From: Panaeolus papilionaceus
Lineage: Eukaryota > Basidiomycota > Agaricomycetes > Agaricales
DNA length: 64,000 bases
Reading direction: 5' to 3'
NCBI GenBank assembly: GCA_015501605.1
Contig: JADNRZ010000005.1
Coordinates: forward strand, 1,612,001-1,676,000
The notes under the pieces are model-generated. The model was not told the origin of the DNA. It searched no databases and worked only from the letters and a program-made list of their open reading frames with translations. Positions 11,333-22,980 of this stretch are shown piece after piece. The position numbers were made by a program, and so were the translations under genes. Positions within the stretch are counted from its first letter, which is position 1. Every line of letters begins with the position of its first letter.

Positions 11333-12306
11333 TCATGCTGCCTTCTCCGTCCTACTCAAATTAACGAGTGTCCGATGAAGGTGCTTGGCCAGACCCTCAG
11401 TGAGCTGAAGAACACCATCCTGAGTGCAAATCCGATATGATGGCATAGCTTGGTACGTCTCCGGTATGATCTGGACGAATATGAGCTACATGAGACAGAT
11501 GCCTAACACGAGGAGAGATGATATCATCATACCTTGCCTGACCGGACGAGGACTGAACCAATAATGTCGTCAGGATCACCTATACGGCCGAGAGCGGGTA
11601 TGTTCCGCTGGTCTAAAAAACTGCATGTAAATCAAGTCATCATTTTCTTTTCCAACTACGATCCATACCGTTGATGTGCATCCAACCTTCCTCCACACCC
11701 ATCGCTGTGTCTTTCCAAATTTCGTCAATACCATCCCTCAGAGACTCCGCAATACTTTTATGAAGTATCGGTAAGAATTTGGCTGAATGTTTAGAACCTT
11801 AGTAACGGTAAGTTAATGTGATGCAAAGGAGGAGACTGACGATTCGGGACGAAATCCTGTAAGGTTGCCTGTGTTTCACGCTGTGCGGTATTTTCTGGTC
11901 CTAGCTCGTCTGGTGTATCTGTGACGTAGGTCTGCGCAGGAAGCCATCCAATAACGGTGCTTGAGTCAGCACTTGGGGGTGTGGTACCCAGAAATGAGAG
12001 TGCGAAAACAGGTAAAGTTGATGACAGTGGCGTTGGTGGATTGACAAAGTGATAGTATAGATCTGGCCTATTAGGGTCAGGGAAGACTATATCTGTCGTT
12101 TGCGTTGAATAAAGCCTGTGTTTTGGTCCCGAAACCTGTGAAGCATGAGCAAGACTTCTAGTAAGGTGGTGCGGAACCATCCGGGACATTGAAGGTTGCC
12201 AGCGCGTCAGAAGCAGACTAGATGTCGACAAAGACCTCCTGTAGCCATTGATTGCCATGTTTTTATGGCCTCCATACCGTACAAGTCTTTGGACCACGGA
12301 TGTCAT
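11333..12306 (-). CDS. Conserved fungal protein, probably mitochondrial
   Basis: Exons 12306-11841, 11797-11669, 11612-11533 and 11470-11333 join to about 270 residues. The first 60 residues are rich in Arg, Ser and Leu with hardly any acidic residue (MTSVVQRLVRYGGHKN..., RRSLSTSSLL), as in a mitochondrial presequence. The folded part starts at about residue 67 (DIVFPDPNRPDLYYHF) and ends with the motif PETYQAMPSYR followed by a C-terminal helix. A protein of this pattern is, to my knowledge, conserved in many fungi but uncharacterised. I assign no reaction. The third intron acceptor was chosen as TCCAG because it gives the smoothest join (GK-IIPETYQ). Confidence 0.78.
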
Positions 12307-12738
12307 GTTAGAATTAAGCAGCAAAAGACTGTCTCATTGTCCAAATTCGTCCCCTAAGCGTAGCTCTGTTCACGTGATGGCGATGACGGTGCCATTGGTC
12401 CGAACTCCGGTGATGGCTAACGAGCGCTCTCCATGTTGAGCTCATTGGATGTAGCTTTGAATTTGTTCACCACTAAGAAGAGAAGAGCTTACTCGCGTCG
12501 TCGGTGCGTCAGTCGAGTAAGATAGCAGTTTTACAGGAACAAACTGTACCTACGATAACGACATGCTAAGCAATGCTGCCCACGTCCTCAGGGTTGAATC
12601 CACCTTTTTTGCAAATGCAATAATTGTTAAGCGCTCGTGCGTGAAGCAAATGGTTTAAACATTTGCTTTTACTGAGCTTTTCGAGTCGAGACGTGTTGCA
12701 TACATGACATTATGCTGTCGAAAGAACGCAAAAACATG
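12307..12738. other. Intergenic, nothing recognised
   Basis: 5' flank of the mitochondrial-type protein gene, leading into the tRNA. No coding support. Confidence 0.35.
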
Positions 12739-12862
12739 TGCCCCATGGCCCAGCTGGTTAAGGCGTCCGACTGTTAAGATTCGATATCCATCAGAAATAA
12801 TAGGCGACTCGGAGGTATTCAGCACTATCGGGAGATCGAGAGTTCGATCCTCTCTGGGGCAG
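12739..12862 (+). tRNA. tRNA-Asn (anticodon GTT), intron-containing
   Basis: Complete cloverleaf: acceptor TGCCCCA with TGGGGCA plus discriminator G, anticodon GTT at 12773-12775, anticodon stem TCCGA with TCGGG, T-loop TTCGATC. The intron is about 12777-12826 (50 nt), beginning one base after the anticodon. The mature length is 74 nt. The transcript keeps the same exons as 7363-7486, but the intron shares only its ends. Confidence 0.95.
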
Positions 12863-13144
12863 TATTTTGTTTCGATGATGTTATTTTTCTTGACGCAGTC
12901 ATCTTTTGAAAATGATAGGCACGAGACCGTACTCAAAAGGTGGAGGACGACTCTGACAAGGCCTCATGCAATATCCATATAGCTCTGTAGTCTCAAGTAA
13001 TTCGAAGGATTGGAAAGGCATTACGAATAGACGTGCGGCAACATGAATGTATAGGTTGAGATTTCTCTTGTTTGTGGTAGGTCATTTGTTGTTGTACAAA
13101 TTGGACATACATTGTGGTATTTACGGAGACCAGGTGTAACCTAT
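12863..13144. other. 3' flank of the GH51 gene and tRNA
   Basis: Short spacer where the plus-strand tRNA and the minus-strand GH51 gene converge. Nothing else is seen. Confidence 0.3.
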
Positions 13145-16100
13145 TTAAGAGGCAGTCAGGGTGATAACAGTGAAACTCAAAGCAGGAGCATTGTAGGTGA
13201 AGCTCTTTCCGGTTGAAATAGTAGAAGTAACTGGGTGAACGGCATTGGGACTGCTAGGGGTGTTGGCAGCAGCAGCAGATCCGCTCAGGACCTCAGCTGT
13301 ACCAGTCGAAGAAATAGTGTTGAAGGGAAGATTGAAGGTCAAAGATTCGCCGTTTGAGGCGTTGTTAGCAATCTGAGTGAGGGTGTGTCAGAGTAGACAA
13401 ACTGGCGCTGGTTCAATGCCATACCTTGATGATGATCTGGTTTCCAGAGTTCTTGCGAACGACGGACCAGTGGAGAGTGCCACCCTTAGTCGGGAGGGTG
13501 CTGGGTAGATAGGAATCACCACGGTTGACCGAGAACATCTTTTGTACGTAGTAACTGGTAGAGAAGTAGACCGTGTTGGCGCTTCAAAAACGATTAATTT
13601 CAACTATCAAGGAATTGCTGATGGTGATAGCACATACTCGTGGGCCAAAAGGTTGGGGGTCTTTGTTCACAGTGTGAGCAAAAGGATTAAGCAGTGTTAA
13701 AAATGTTCTCCTACCCATTGGTGGTTGGTTGCGTGCTTGGAGTTACCCCAGGTCAACTAAATTTCTTGCAATTGAATGTCTGTACTCACCCCGATGAGAG
13801 GAGCGTATGCAGCAGCGAACCTATTGGCATATCAGCAACGTCTGTAGGATGGCACAAACAAGATGAATACGCACACAATATCACTGTTACGCTCCAAACC
13901 AGTCATGTAGGAGGCCTCTCCGACAGCGGCTGAGATATGCTTATCAGTGGCCTACGCGAAAAGTAGCCTTGATCATAGCAAGACGCACAAGCGATGTTAG
14001 GGTAGGTCAGTCGGTTGTTCCAAATATCATTCGGAACAACTGAGATAGCTGCGTATTCACCCTCGAAGAACATAGTGCCGTCTCTCTAGGGAAGATTGAG
14101 GAGTCGACTATTAGTTTAGACAAAGGGGTACCTACAGCGTAGCTGTCGTATTGGTGGGCGTTCTGGTAGAACCAATCTGTTCAAGCAATTAATTATAAGG
14201 CTACTTCTCAAAATGGACACAATATTTGACATACTAGGAGATTGGTAAACGTGGTTGTCCCAGTACTTGGGGTTTGGCGACAGGATGGGGTTGTTCTGAT
14301 AGCTCGTCGCGATATATTCTGTGGGGTAAATATATTTGTTTAGATCCGGTAAGAATATACTAGATAGACTTACTGAGGTTGGGGAAAGTAGCTGTAAGAG
14401 TGTTATAGAAGTTCTTCCAGCGATATGTGTAGCTAGGATAATGCTCCGTTAAAAGATTGGTTAGGCTCTAATATCAAACGACTTACGTGCTAGGAGCAGA
14501 GCCAATGAAGTCCTGGTCATGTAAATATCAGTATTATAGGTCACATTTCGAAAAAAGAGATATCTGACTTCGTTTCCAATTTCGACATATTGCAGTTTGA
14601 AAGGCTCAGGATGTCCGAGAGCAGCACGACGTGCAGCTGAAGCAACGGTTAGAATAGTAGGTTGACCACATCTGACATGTGCACTCACCGAACGAATTCT
14701 TGGATGCGTCTCCAATGACGAAGTTGATTAGGTCGACGGCCTCCTGGACGTAAGGTCCAAGCTGGTTCTCGGGAACTGAAGATCCAGATAGACCATAGCC
14801 AGCCCAAACACCAAGGATAGGTTCCATGTTGAGGTCCTCGCACCAAAGAAGGTGTTCATAAAGTCCAAGACCACTACAAAGTTGTCGGTCAGAACGACAA
14901 ACCAACGATCACTACAGCCCGGCGTACTCAGTGTTGGTGTAGCTCCATGTACCAGGGCGACCGGGGCGCGTTTCCAAAGGACCAATCTTGACAGAATACA
15001 TGATTCGAAATTTCTGAAAACCAAGATATAAGTACCCACTGTAGCATTCCAAATCCAACGTGTTGCTGCATTGTCTCCTTCAAGGTTGTTGCCACCTGGG
15101 AAACGCCAGAATGAGGGCTTGAGGTCAGCAAGCGCCTGGGGAGAAACGTCGTATCAGCAGCCTTTCACATTTTGAGCAGGGGAAGAGCACACCTGAGCAA
15201 GATCTTGGCGCATTCCATTGGCGCGTCCCTTGAACGTAGGTGGGAAGAGCGAGAACATGTTAAAGTTGAATGTCAGGCCAGAGTTGGAAGCACCATCGAC
15301 TGTGAAAGCGAGAACATTGTTGGTATCCGATGCCGAAGACGAAGGGGTGATCGACAATTCAACTTTAGTCCAAGAGGTTTGGCTGCCTGATAATGTGGCT
15401 GTCGCTGAACCAAAGGCTTGGCCAGAGTTGGAGCGCAAGCTAACAGTGACAACTGAGTTGGTAGAACGAGCACTTGGGACCCTGTAGAAGAACGAAGTCT
15501 TGTAGGTAGTTCCGGCAGTAACCTTGATTCCAGAGAACCCAGAGTTGGAGAATCCAACTCCTCCAGTCTTGCCTGAAGGAACGACGAGGCGGAGTGAATT
15601 TGGGAGAGCAGATGACAACGCAGGAGTATCAGCATTGACGGAAATTGTTGCACCGTTGATGGCGGCCCAGTTGCTCAAAGCAGCACTTGTTCCTATTGGG
15701 TAATTGAAGCCCAATAAACACAAGCAGTAGGCAGACGAACTAACCAGGCGTGACCTTTTGGAAGGCCCTGTTTTTAAGGACTGGTGACAAGCCGATCAAA
15801 CAAAGATCTTAACTGGAGGAATACGGACGCTTACGCTCGGCATAAAGGCCACCATCTCCGCTCTTGTCGAAAGTCAGTTGAGAAATTTATTAAAACAACT
15901 TGAAGTCCATACATACTACAAGCCATCTAGGTCAGCGATCTATCGAACTAAAAGCAGGTGCAACACATACGCTAATATCCTATTCGCAACACGACGCAAG
16001 CCTATGTTCAGCATATTTCCAAGGCTTCGATTGAAGCGAAAAAACGCGTACTTCAAACATCAAACCCCCTATGCAATCATCAGAAAGGATAAGAGCATAA

Positions 16101-16227
16101 ATTTTAAAGACTCACATAGCGTAGATGGGATAGGATGGTGTGGCGTAGATTGTACAGTAACAGTAACAGCCATGACTGTCTGGACAAGCCCGACGGCCAA
16201 AGAGGCCAAGAGAAGAAGATGTCGCAT
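13145..16227 (-). CDS. Secreted alpha-L-arabinofuranosidase, GH51
   Basis: A gene with more than a dozen exons encodes a signal peptide ([20 protein letters not shown]), the GH51 N-terminal motif (LWGLMFE ... [17 protein letters not shown]), a carbohydrate-binding-like beta domain (about residues 70-220), the catalytic barrel and a C-terminal beta domain. The acid/base Glu lies in VEIGNED and the nucleophile Glu in MFFEGEYA. The enzyme releases terminal arabinofuranose from arabinoxylan and arabinan outside the cell, consistent with plant-wall decay. All joins checked keep frame (e.g. [20 protein letters not shown]). Two exons are tiny: 16052-16068 (17 nt) and 15971-15979 (9 nt, residues D-I-S). 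The family usually has one more residue before SGDGG, so that join is not fully certain. The gene stops at TAA 13147-13145. Confidence 0.93.
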
Positions 16228-16303
16228 TCTCACCCTACAAAATTAGATCCTGATTCTTCCAATGTGGGAGAGTGAACGAAACGGTGAAAGAAAAAGTTCA
16301 TGT

Positions 16304-16311
16304 TTCTTATA
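16304..16311 (-). promoter_or_regulatory. TATA-like box of the GH51 gene
   Basis: TATAAGAA on the minus strand, about 77 bp before the GH51 start codon at 16227. Confidence 0.4.
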
Positions 16312-16492
16312 CCCTAACTCCCATCTTCGAAGCGTCATCGGTGCACGCTACACATGTAACTGTGAAGAACCTGCGAAAATCGTCGCTTTCTTGAGGTATG
16401 AAGAAACTGAGAAGAATGATTTCTGACGAACCCTTTCAGCTAAACATAGGTTTATTCTATGCATAAACTTAGCCACTTGAGGTTTGCTGTCG

Positions 16493-16504
16493 GTGCACGT
16501 GCAC
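16493..16504. promoter_or_regulatory. Perfect palindrome with E-box core
   Basis: GTGCACGTGCAC is a perfect 12-bp palindrome centred on CACGTG, the classic site for bHLH transcription factors. It lies about 270 bp upstream of the GH51 start, in that gene's likely promoter. No binding factor can be named from sequence alone. Confidence 0.3.
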
Positions 16505-17459
16505 TACGGCGTCGAGTGAGAGAAGTCTAAGTGCTCAAGAAGCGAGGCATCCACATCTTGTCCTACGTCTGGAATACACCTAAATATCAGCGGGCCGGGG
16601 CTAACGTTCATCTGACTTGCGTATAGCCGGGCCTTCGAAGGAAGGAAGATCCCGCCTATGACCAGGGGAAGTCATGACCATGAAGTGTGAAGCGCTCGAT
16701 GAGGTTTCTAGTTCTCATAACGACGAAAGTACGATGCATTTGAGGACTGGCTGCGTGCACAAAGTCTTAGACTCTGGTTTCAAGGGAAGCAGGCCACTAT
16801 GCTTGTTATTAATCTCAACAGTGGAGGTCAGATGAATCCACACCCGAGGCAACAGAAGAAAGGACACCACCTCAGCGACTTCGAAAGTTCAACGGGTGCT
16901 GTTCTAGGATAATATAGGAACGGGCTACAACAAGAGTGCACGGATGCAAGAGCGTTGGCATTTAAAGTAAAGCTTGATCATTCCCCTGTGTGTCAGCGAA
17001 CACCTCCATGTAGAGGTCTGCTCTTAAAATAATTTTAAATGATAGGGCGACACGTCTAAGACACTGGATCTAGCAAAAGGAATGATCAACTCAACAGCAT
17101 AAGCAAAGATATAATCATATACTCACCTCAAGTCAAATGTCGACAGGCAATGGGTCACTATGTCAAACAGCGCATGAATGCAAGAAGGAACATGATGCGT
17201 AAAGTCATGAAGAGGAAGCCAATGCCTAAAACAACACAATAGACAAAAATACAGACCATGTGGCGTAAATTATTCAAATGACCAGCTGTCGAAATTAGGG
17301 GCGATCAAGGATGTGACAAAACGAGAAAAAGAAAATATTCGACATCGTTAAAGATATTAACTATAGATGACAAAGGTCAAACCGCCATAGGTCGGTTCCC
17401 AATGTATTGCATATCGTTATGTCTAGGTCGCCATCTGCAAGGAATAAAAAGCAGTAATC

Positions 17460-19883
17460 CTACCGCTTCTTCCTCGTCCCGCCAGTTTTCGTAGATTTCC
17501 TACCCTTTGCGACAGGCTGCTCGGGTGATCCGCCATTGACGCTCCCTGTCGTCGTCAATCTCGACGATCTCCTCCTCGTCTGAATACCCTCCATCTCATC
17601 TGTTGTATCCACAGAAGCAGCGCTTCTCGACTTCCTAACACCTCTCTTCGGCGCCGAAGCCGTAACAGGAGGGGGAGAAGGAGCACGCAAAGGTGCAACC
17701 TGGTCCTCCTCCTCACCGTCTTCATCCCCACCCCCAATATCATCTTCGTCCATCAAGCCTCCTGGGATACTCCTCGACACAGGCTTCTTCGATTGCCTGG
17801 CTTTCTTTGCCGGCGGTTTTTCTGTGGCTTGGGATTTGGCACTGGCCGCAGCAGCCGCTTTACGAGTACCTCTTCCCCTAGAAGCTGGTTTAGGCTCCTT
17901 CTGCTCGCGATCTTCATCCATAGCGTCATCATCAGACATGAATGACCCAGGTGGCGGAGACCTCATCTTTGAAGGAGGCTTTGGAGGCGGAGGTTGTGGA
18001 GCAGCTGGTGTCGGCTTTTGAGCACCAAAGACAGAAAATTGTAGCGCGTTTCCTTCGTCAACGTCGTCGTGATGAGCAGCACCATTCCGCTTTCCATTTG
18101 ACGTCTCTTTTGTGCTCTTGCCTTCATTGTCAGTTTCCATGTCTGAATCTCTATGCTCAGGGCGCTCGGGACTATGGTTCAGCTCTTCAGGGAACGAGCG
18201 TTTTACGCCATTTGTCTTGGGAGGTGGTGGCTGATAGAATGCATTCTTCTGTTGAGACGCAGGAACGAACGCATGTCCAGGAACATGGGAGGAGGTGAGG
18301 TTTGGAGCGGGAAGCTTCATGCCACTGGCTGGGGATGCAATGGCTGAGCTATTGAAGTTCAACACATTGGAAGAACCAAGAGATGAGCGAGGTTTGGAAG
18401 CTCCTAGAACCGAATTGGCGAGAGGTTGATTTCTTCGTGGCACGGAGCTACTTCCACTTGCGATGGGAGTGAAAGCAGGTATTGCTGGGGTCTTGGCTGG
18501 CGTAGACGTAGACGCTTGCAACGAAGCAGGTCCGAAGCGAGCTATTGCTGCACTGCCTCCAACTTCTTTCAAAGGGGTTTGCTTGTTCACCAAGGCCTCT
18601 GGAACACGAATTTCTTCCCATGATTGTGATATTGACTGATCCAGACCCTCTGTTGGTTTTGCTCGTGGTGTTTGTACCACTGGCTTGGGTGTCAAAGGTG
18701 CTTTCTGTTGTACGGTTGGGTCCAGTTCCAAGTCCAGGATGGAGCGTTCAATTGAAGGAAGAGCTTGGTAGACCTCGTGAACCATTTTAGATCGCGACCG
18801 GGTTAACTCGAGGTGTTTGCGTGGGGTTGCGTTGGTAAACTTGCGATCCAGTTTAACTGCATCGAAGTACCTTCCGCTTTGAATGAGGCGAACGCAAATG
18901 AGGTCTTGGAGGAGAGCGAGGGACGAATAGGAAATGGTGGATGGTTTTTGTACAAAGTCGTTCAGAATCTCTTCTTCCTCAGGAGTGTATGGTAAAACTA
19001 ATAGTTGTTTGAGGGCGACCGGTCGTGGCTTTGCTAATAATGGGATCACATAAATAAAACGTTGAGAACGACAGAGAAAAGCACGAACGCGTAATGGACC
19101 ACTCCAAGATTTTCCTAAACAACCTCGAACGCATTCCTTCGACATCCGTAAATGTACGGCAGAACTTCCAAGCCTCTAACACGCTGGCGTCAGCCAATGC
19201 AACGGTGTATATCTCCAGTTCTGGGGGGTTAACCAAAGCAGGTTGCGCTGTTTGAACATAACGGCGTATCAAGGTGGATGCGTCGGCAGCGAGTGAAAAA
19301 GCGATAATTATTCTATCTGCGTAATCTCTGTTGAGACGTGCATCAGACAGAATAGCCACGGCACGCTAAAGATAAAGAGTTTAGGATCCAGACAAGAAAG
19401 GGCGCGGCCCCATTGATCGCAGTAAACTCACGGTAACATTCACGCCCGTATCAATATGCCAATACGCGTCTGTCAAAGCAGAGAATTGTGGTGGTATACA
19501 CTTCGTTTGCTGGAAAGTACGCTCCCTCCCGTCTTGATACCACTTGAGCAAGTAGTAAACAAGGGAATCCTGCTTAAGCGCGTCATAGGTCGAATTGGCG
19601 ATGGCTTCAAGCAACCTGTTAAGGCCTTCTGGGTTCTCTGGTGGGTACAACACATGAGGTTGGTTTGTACCTCCAGAAAGGAGTAGAATGTCGAAGATAA
19701 GAGAGTCCTGCATTGATGCTCTCCGTAGGCGTATTTGTTCTGGCCATGGTTCCTGCCATGGAAAGTTGGCAGCATCGAAGAAACTGCTATAGGGTGAATT
19801 CCTAGATGGTTGTACAACGTCCTAAATGTTTAAATAATTAATTAAATCCTGTCAAATAAAAAGTCTTGACCTACAACGTCCAT
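17460..19883 (-). CDS. ELYS-like nuclear pore assembly protein
   Basis: Exons 19883-19875 (9 nt), 19821-19432, 19365-19089 and 19033-17460 give about 749 residues. Residues about 10-290 are helix-rich and match the fungal ELYS-like domain: SLIFDILLLSGG, later KPRPVALKQLLVLPYTPEEE and LLQDLICVRLIQSGRYFDAV. The rest is disordered and basic/acidic, with RGRGTRKAAAA and GVRKSRSA segments and a very basic end (TGGTRKKR), as expected for a chromatin- or DNA-contacting tail. ELYS proteins help seat the Nup107-type complex and nuclear pores on chromatin. The ATG exon is only nine bases long, and its intron is bounded by a 10-nt direct repeat (see findings). Confidence 0.85.
19813..19881. repeat. 10-nt direct repeats bounding intron 1 of the ELYS-like gene
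   Basis: The plus-strand string TACAACGTCC occurs at 19813-19822 and again at 19872-19881, exactly at the two borders of the 53-nt intron (19822-19874). Deleting one repeat period of 59 nt would leave an uninterrupted frame starting M-D-V-V-Q-P. The arrangement looks like a target-site duplication left by intron insertion. Confidence 0.7.
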
Positions 19884-20149
19884 AACGATGATGAACCCAC
19901 TGGGTGGACGGTGGCGGGAGAAGAAACAATGGCTAGCTTACTTAAGCAACGCGTTCTGACGAAAGTGCCCTCGCCCACGTGCCCGTCGAATGGCTTGAAC
20001 GTCGAACGATGATCGAGGTCGTGAATTTCATTCTTGATAATTCATTCGTGTCGATTCAATTCAGTGAATCCGAGTTTCAATTAAAGTGATTCGAATAGGA
20101 TTGTATATGCACATGTATGGTATTAGAGCAGAAAATATATATTTAGCAC

Positions 20150-21427
20150 TCATGACGATCCTTTCAAACCCTCGGCATACCAGTGAACAACCAACGAAGT
20201 CATGGAACCTGTAGGCTTCATCTTGAGCATGAAGTCGATGTAGGGGTCGTTGTGAACTCCTCCATCTTCAACAACCAGTGTCAGATTAGGTTTTTCCTTT
20301 TTCAAAACCTCCGCGAGCCTTTTAATGTCATCACAAAAGAGCTCTTTTGAACCAGCAGCAATTAGCACTCGATCGACAAGTGAATCAAGGCCTTTGAACC
20401 ACCCTTCCGGTGCATCAACGGGTGAAGTAAAAGGGTTGGTAGAAGGCTGATTCGTAAAGTGTGCTAGTATGTGCTTCGAGTACTCTTGCGAGGCACTCAC
20501 AGGGAACAAATCCGAATGGGCATTTGCTTTCACCGAAGGACTGTCCATAGAGAATGTGGTCCAAGGTGACATCAAAAAGAGGCTTCCTATGCGCTGTGTA
20601 GGCTTCATCCTGTGGACGTTGTTCAACGGATGCAACATGTGCGAGAAGTACGCAAGGGCAAGCTGGGCACCTGCGGAATCACCAGCGATATGCAAGTCTT
20701 TGGGTTGAACGCCCGAAGCCAGAATGTGCTCAACGGCACGTGTCGCCTGTGTCATTTGTACCTCCATACCGGCGATTGGAACAAGACCTGCCATCTTTGT
20801 TTTCAATGGATTTTTCGAGGCATAGAAGCGGAGGATACGTACTGTACGCCAACACAGCAATTCCGACATCTTGGCCTGCATCCTTAAGGCCATCCTGAAC
20901 ATACTTCAAGAAATCGAGACAATATTCCGTCAAGGGGAATAAATATCCTCCTCCTAAATGAACCATTAGTCTGTCAGAACAGGCCTTTCGACGATTATAC
21001 TTATGGTGAAACGTACCGTGCATGAACAAAATCACTTTATCCCTTCTCTTTGGTCCTACCCACACCAGAACAGTATCGTCAATAAGGTCTTCAACGGTCC
21101 TCTCCATCGCATGGCGCTTCGTCCATGTCAAATAACAGCCTAGAGACGTTCGGCTTACGGCCTGAGTAATTGACGGAGATGTCCCAGTAAGGAGTTGACG
21201 CAGCAAGTTGACCAACAAGGTACGCTTGAACTTGGGAAAATTCAGAAAAATGTTGTGAAAATTCGTTGCGGACGTCCAACAGATAGTGACGGCTAAAGCA
21301 TGTAATATCAGTAAGTATGTAGTATAAGACTTGTTTGCATTCACTTACGAATTCGAAAGACGATTTTAGTGGCAAACTTAACGCGATCCCACCACGTCGG
21401 CGCGGCGTATGCTTTGAGCTCCCCCAT
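20150..21427 (-). CDS. Alpha/beta-hydrolase, HSL/Say1-like (copy A)
   Basis: Exons 21427-21349, 21292-21017, 20953-20843 and 20787-20150 give about 367 residues. It has the oxyanion motif HGGGY, the nucleophile elbow GDSAG and a C-terminal His in GGVHNDP. The acidic member is likely in the KELFCDDI region. This set fits hormone-sensitive-lipase-like esterases, including fungal Say1/Mug180-type sterol acetyl hydrolases; the substrate is not determinable. The start MGELKAYAAP is preferred over upstream ATGs because the exon phase then equals that of neighbour B (79 and 85 nt first exons, both phase 1). It sits about 245 bp downstream of copy B, in the same orientation. Confidence 0.83.
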
Positions 21428-21672
21428 ACTTGGTCAACGAAAATCGAGAGCGGCCAAATATTACCTAGGTGGGTCAAGCAGGTGAATTCCAGTTGGAACT
21501 TGGAAGACATATTCTGCAACATCTTATAGGATAGAGCTTTGACAGCGTGCCGTCCATTACTCAGAGAGGAAATGAATTCAACAGTTCGTGGTCGACCCTG
21601 ACTCGGAGTCTGAATGTAAGGTTTAAATCTTGGCATTGTGGATTAAAACTTCAACCACTGAATGAAACTGAA

Positions 21673-22980
21673 TCAAGAATAGCCTCCCAACGCCTCCGCA
21701 AACCACTGAACAACGATTGGAGTCAGCGAGTTCCTCTTGGGGCCCATCATAAAGAGAAAATCAATTGCTGGATCGATATGCACGCCCCCAGGCTGCATCA
21801 CAAACGTCATCCTTATCTTCCCCTTCTCCTTCTCCAACTTCTCCGCAAGCGTCTTAATATCATCCCTAAACACCTCATCCGTTCCACCCGTGATTAAAAC
21901 ACGATGAACGAGCCCATCGAGGCTTTTAAACCACCCTTCCGGGGCACAGGCTGGGCTTGTGAAAGGATTAACAGCAGGCTGCGACGTGAGCTGAGCAGAC
22001 ACCGATTTAATCCACTCTGGTAAAGCCCGGACGGACAACAAGTCCTTGTGCGCGTTTTCCTTCATCGAAGGGCTGTCCATCGAGAAAGACGACCAAGGTG
22101 ACATCAAATACGCGCTGCCGATTGGTGATGGTAAGGTCATTTTCCTGACGTTGTCCAAAGGGTGAAGCAAATGCGAGAAGAACGCCAGCATGAGTTGGGC
22201 TCCCGCTGAGTCTCCCATGAGATGGAGATTTTCAGGTTGAACCCCAGATGCCAGGATGTGCTCTATGGCACGTGTGGTTTGCGTTATCTGGCTTTCCAGG
22301 CCAACAGTTGGCACAAGTGCTGTTAGGGTCATGTCAAGCAGGCAATTTAGACGATGAATGAATGAACGACGATAGAAAAACGCGTACAATATGCTAGAAT
22401 TGCAACTCCAACGTCATGGCCTCTCTTTGTCAAACTGCGTTGTAGATAGTGCGCAAAATCCAATGACTGGTTCAACAGAGGGACAATATACGCGCCTCCT
22501 GGATTGTTGTGTGCCACTCAACATACCAGTTTCCAAGGATAAACGAAAGAGCACGCACCATGGGCATACAAAATAACTTTATCCGTCCGTTTCGGCCCAA
22601 CCCACAACAACGTCGTATCATCGATCAACTCCTCAATCTTCACCTCAACACACCGCAGCCTCGCCCACAGTTTATAAAACCCAACCGAGGTCGGCAACAA
22701 CTTCTGCACCTGTGCGCCATTAAGCGCACCTAGCAGATCGCGTCCAACAGCCAGCCCCACAGTTCTCACAAAGACATACGGGTTCACAAGTTTATGCAAG
22801 TTTATCAAGAGTTTCCAGAGGAGTACCAGAGCTGTAAGTCATTGTCAATGTTCAAAGTTATGGTTGAGAGCAAAGCGCAAATGGTGGGAACGCACGAAGC
22901 CGAATGGCCAATGTCAATCCAAGATGTACGTGTTCCAGCCTCGTAACATCTCCATATTTCAAACCCGTTTTCTTGAACAT
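21673..22980 (-). CDS. Alpha/beta-hydrolase, HSL/Say1-like (copy B)
   Basis: Exons 22980-22896, 22831-22559, 22498-22388 and 22319-21673 give about 371 residues. All three introns sit at the same codons and phases as in copy A, and the third exon is 111 nt in both. Motifs are HGGAY (oxyanion), GDSAG (nucleophile) and GGVHIDP (His), with DEVFRDDI as the probable acid region. A hydrophobic stretch near residues 24-45 (IRLPLVLLWKLLINL) suggests membrane anchoring. The A and B proteins are clearly homologous but well diverged, so this is an older tandem duplication. Substrate unknown. Confidence 0.83.

Larger units (their letters stand above)
16228..17459. other. 1.2 kb intergenic: GH51 promoter and nucleoporin 3' flank
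   Basis: No gene is supported. It includes a TATA-like box and a perfect 12-bp palindrome with an E-box core at 16493-16504. The right half is AT-rich and fits the 3' flank of the ELYS-like gene. Confidence 0.4.

Noticed and set aside
21428..21636. Upstream extension of hydrolase A (starts MPRFKPYIQTP)
   Set aside because: It does not join in the phase shared with hydrolase B, and the MGELKAYAAP start gives matching exon structure.
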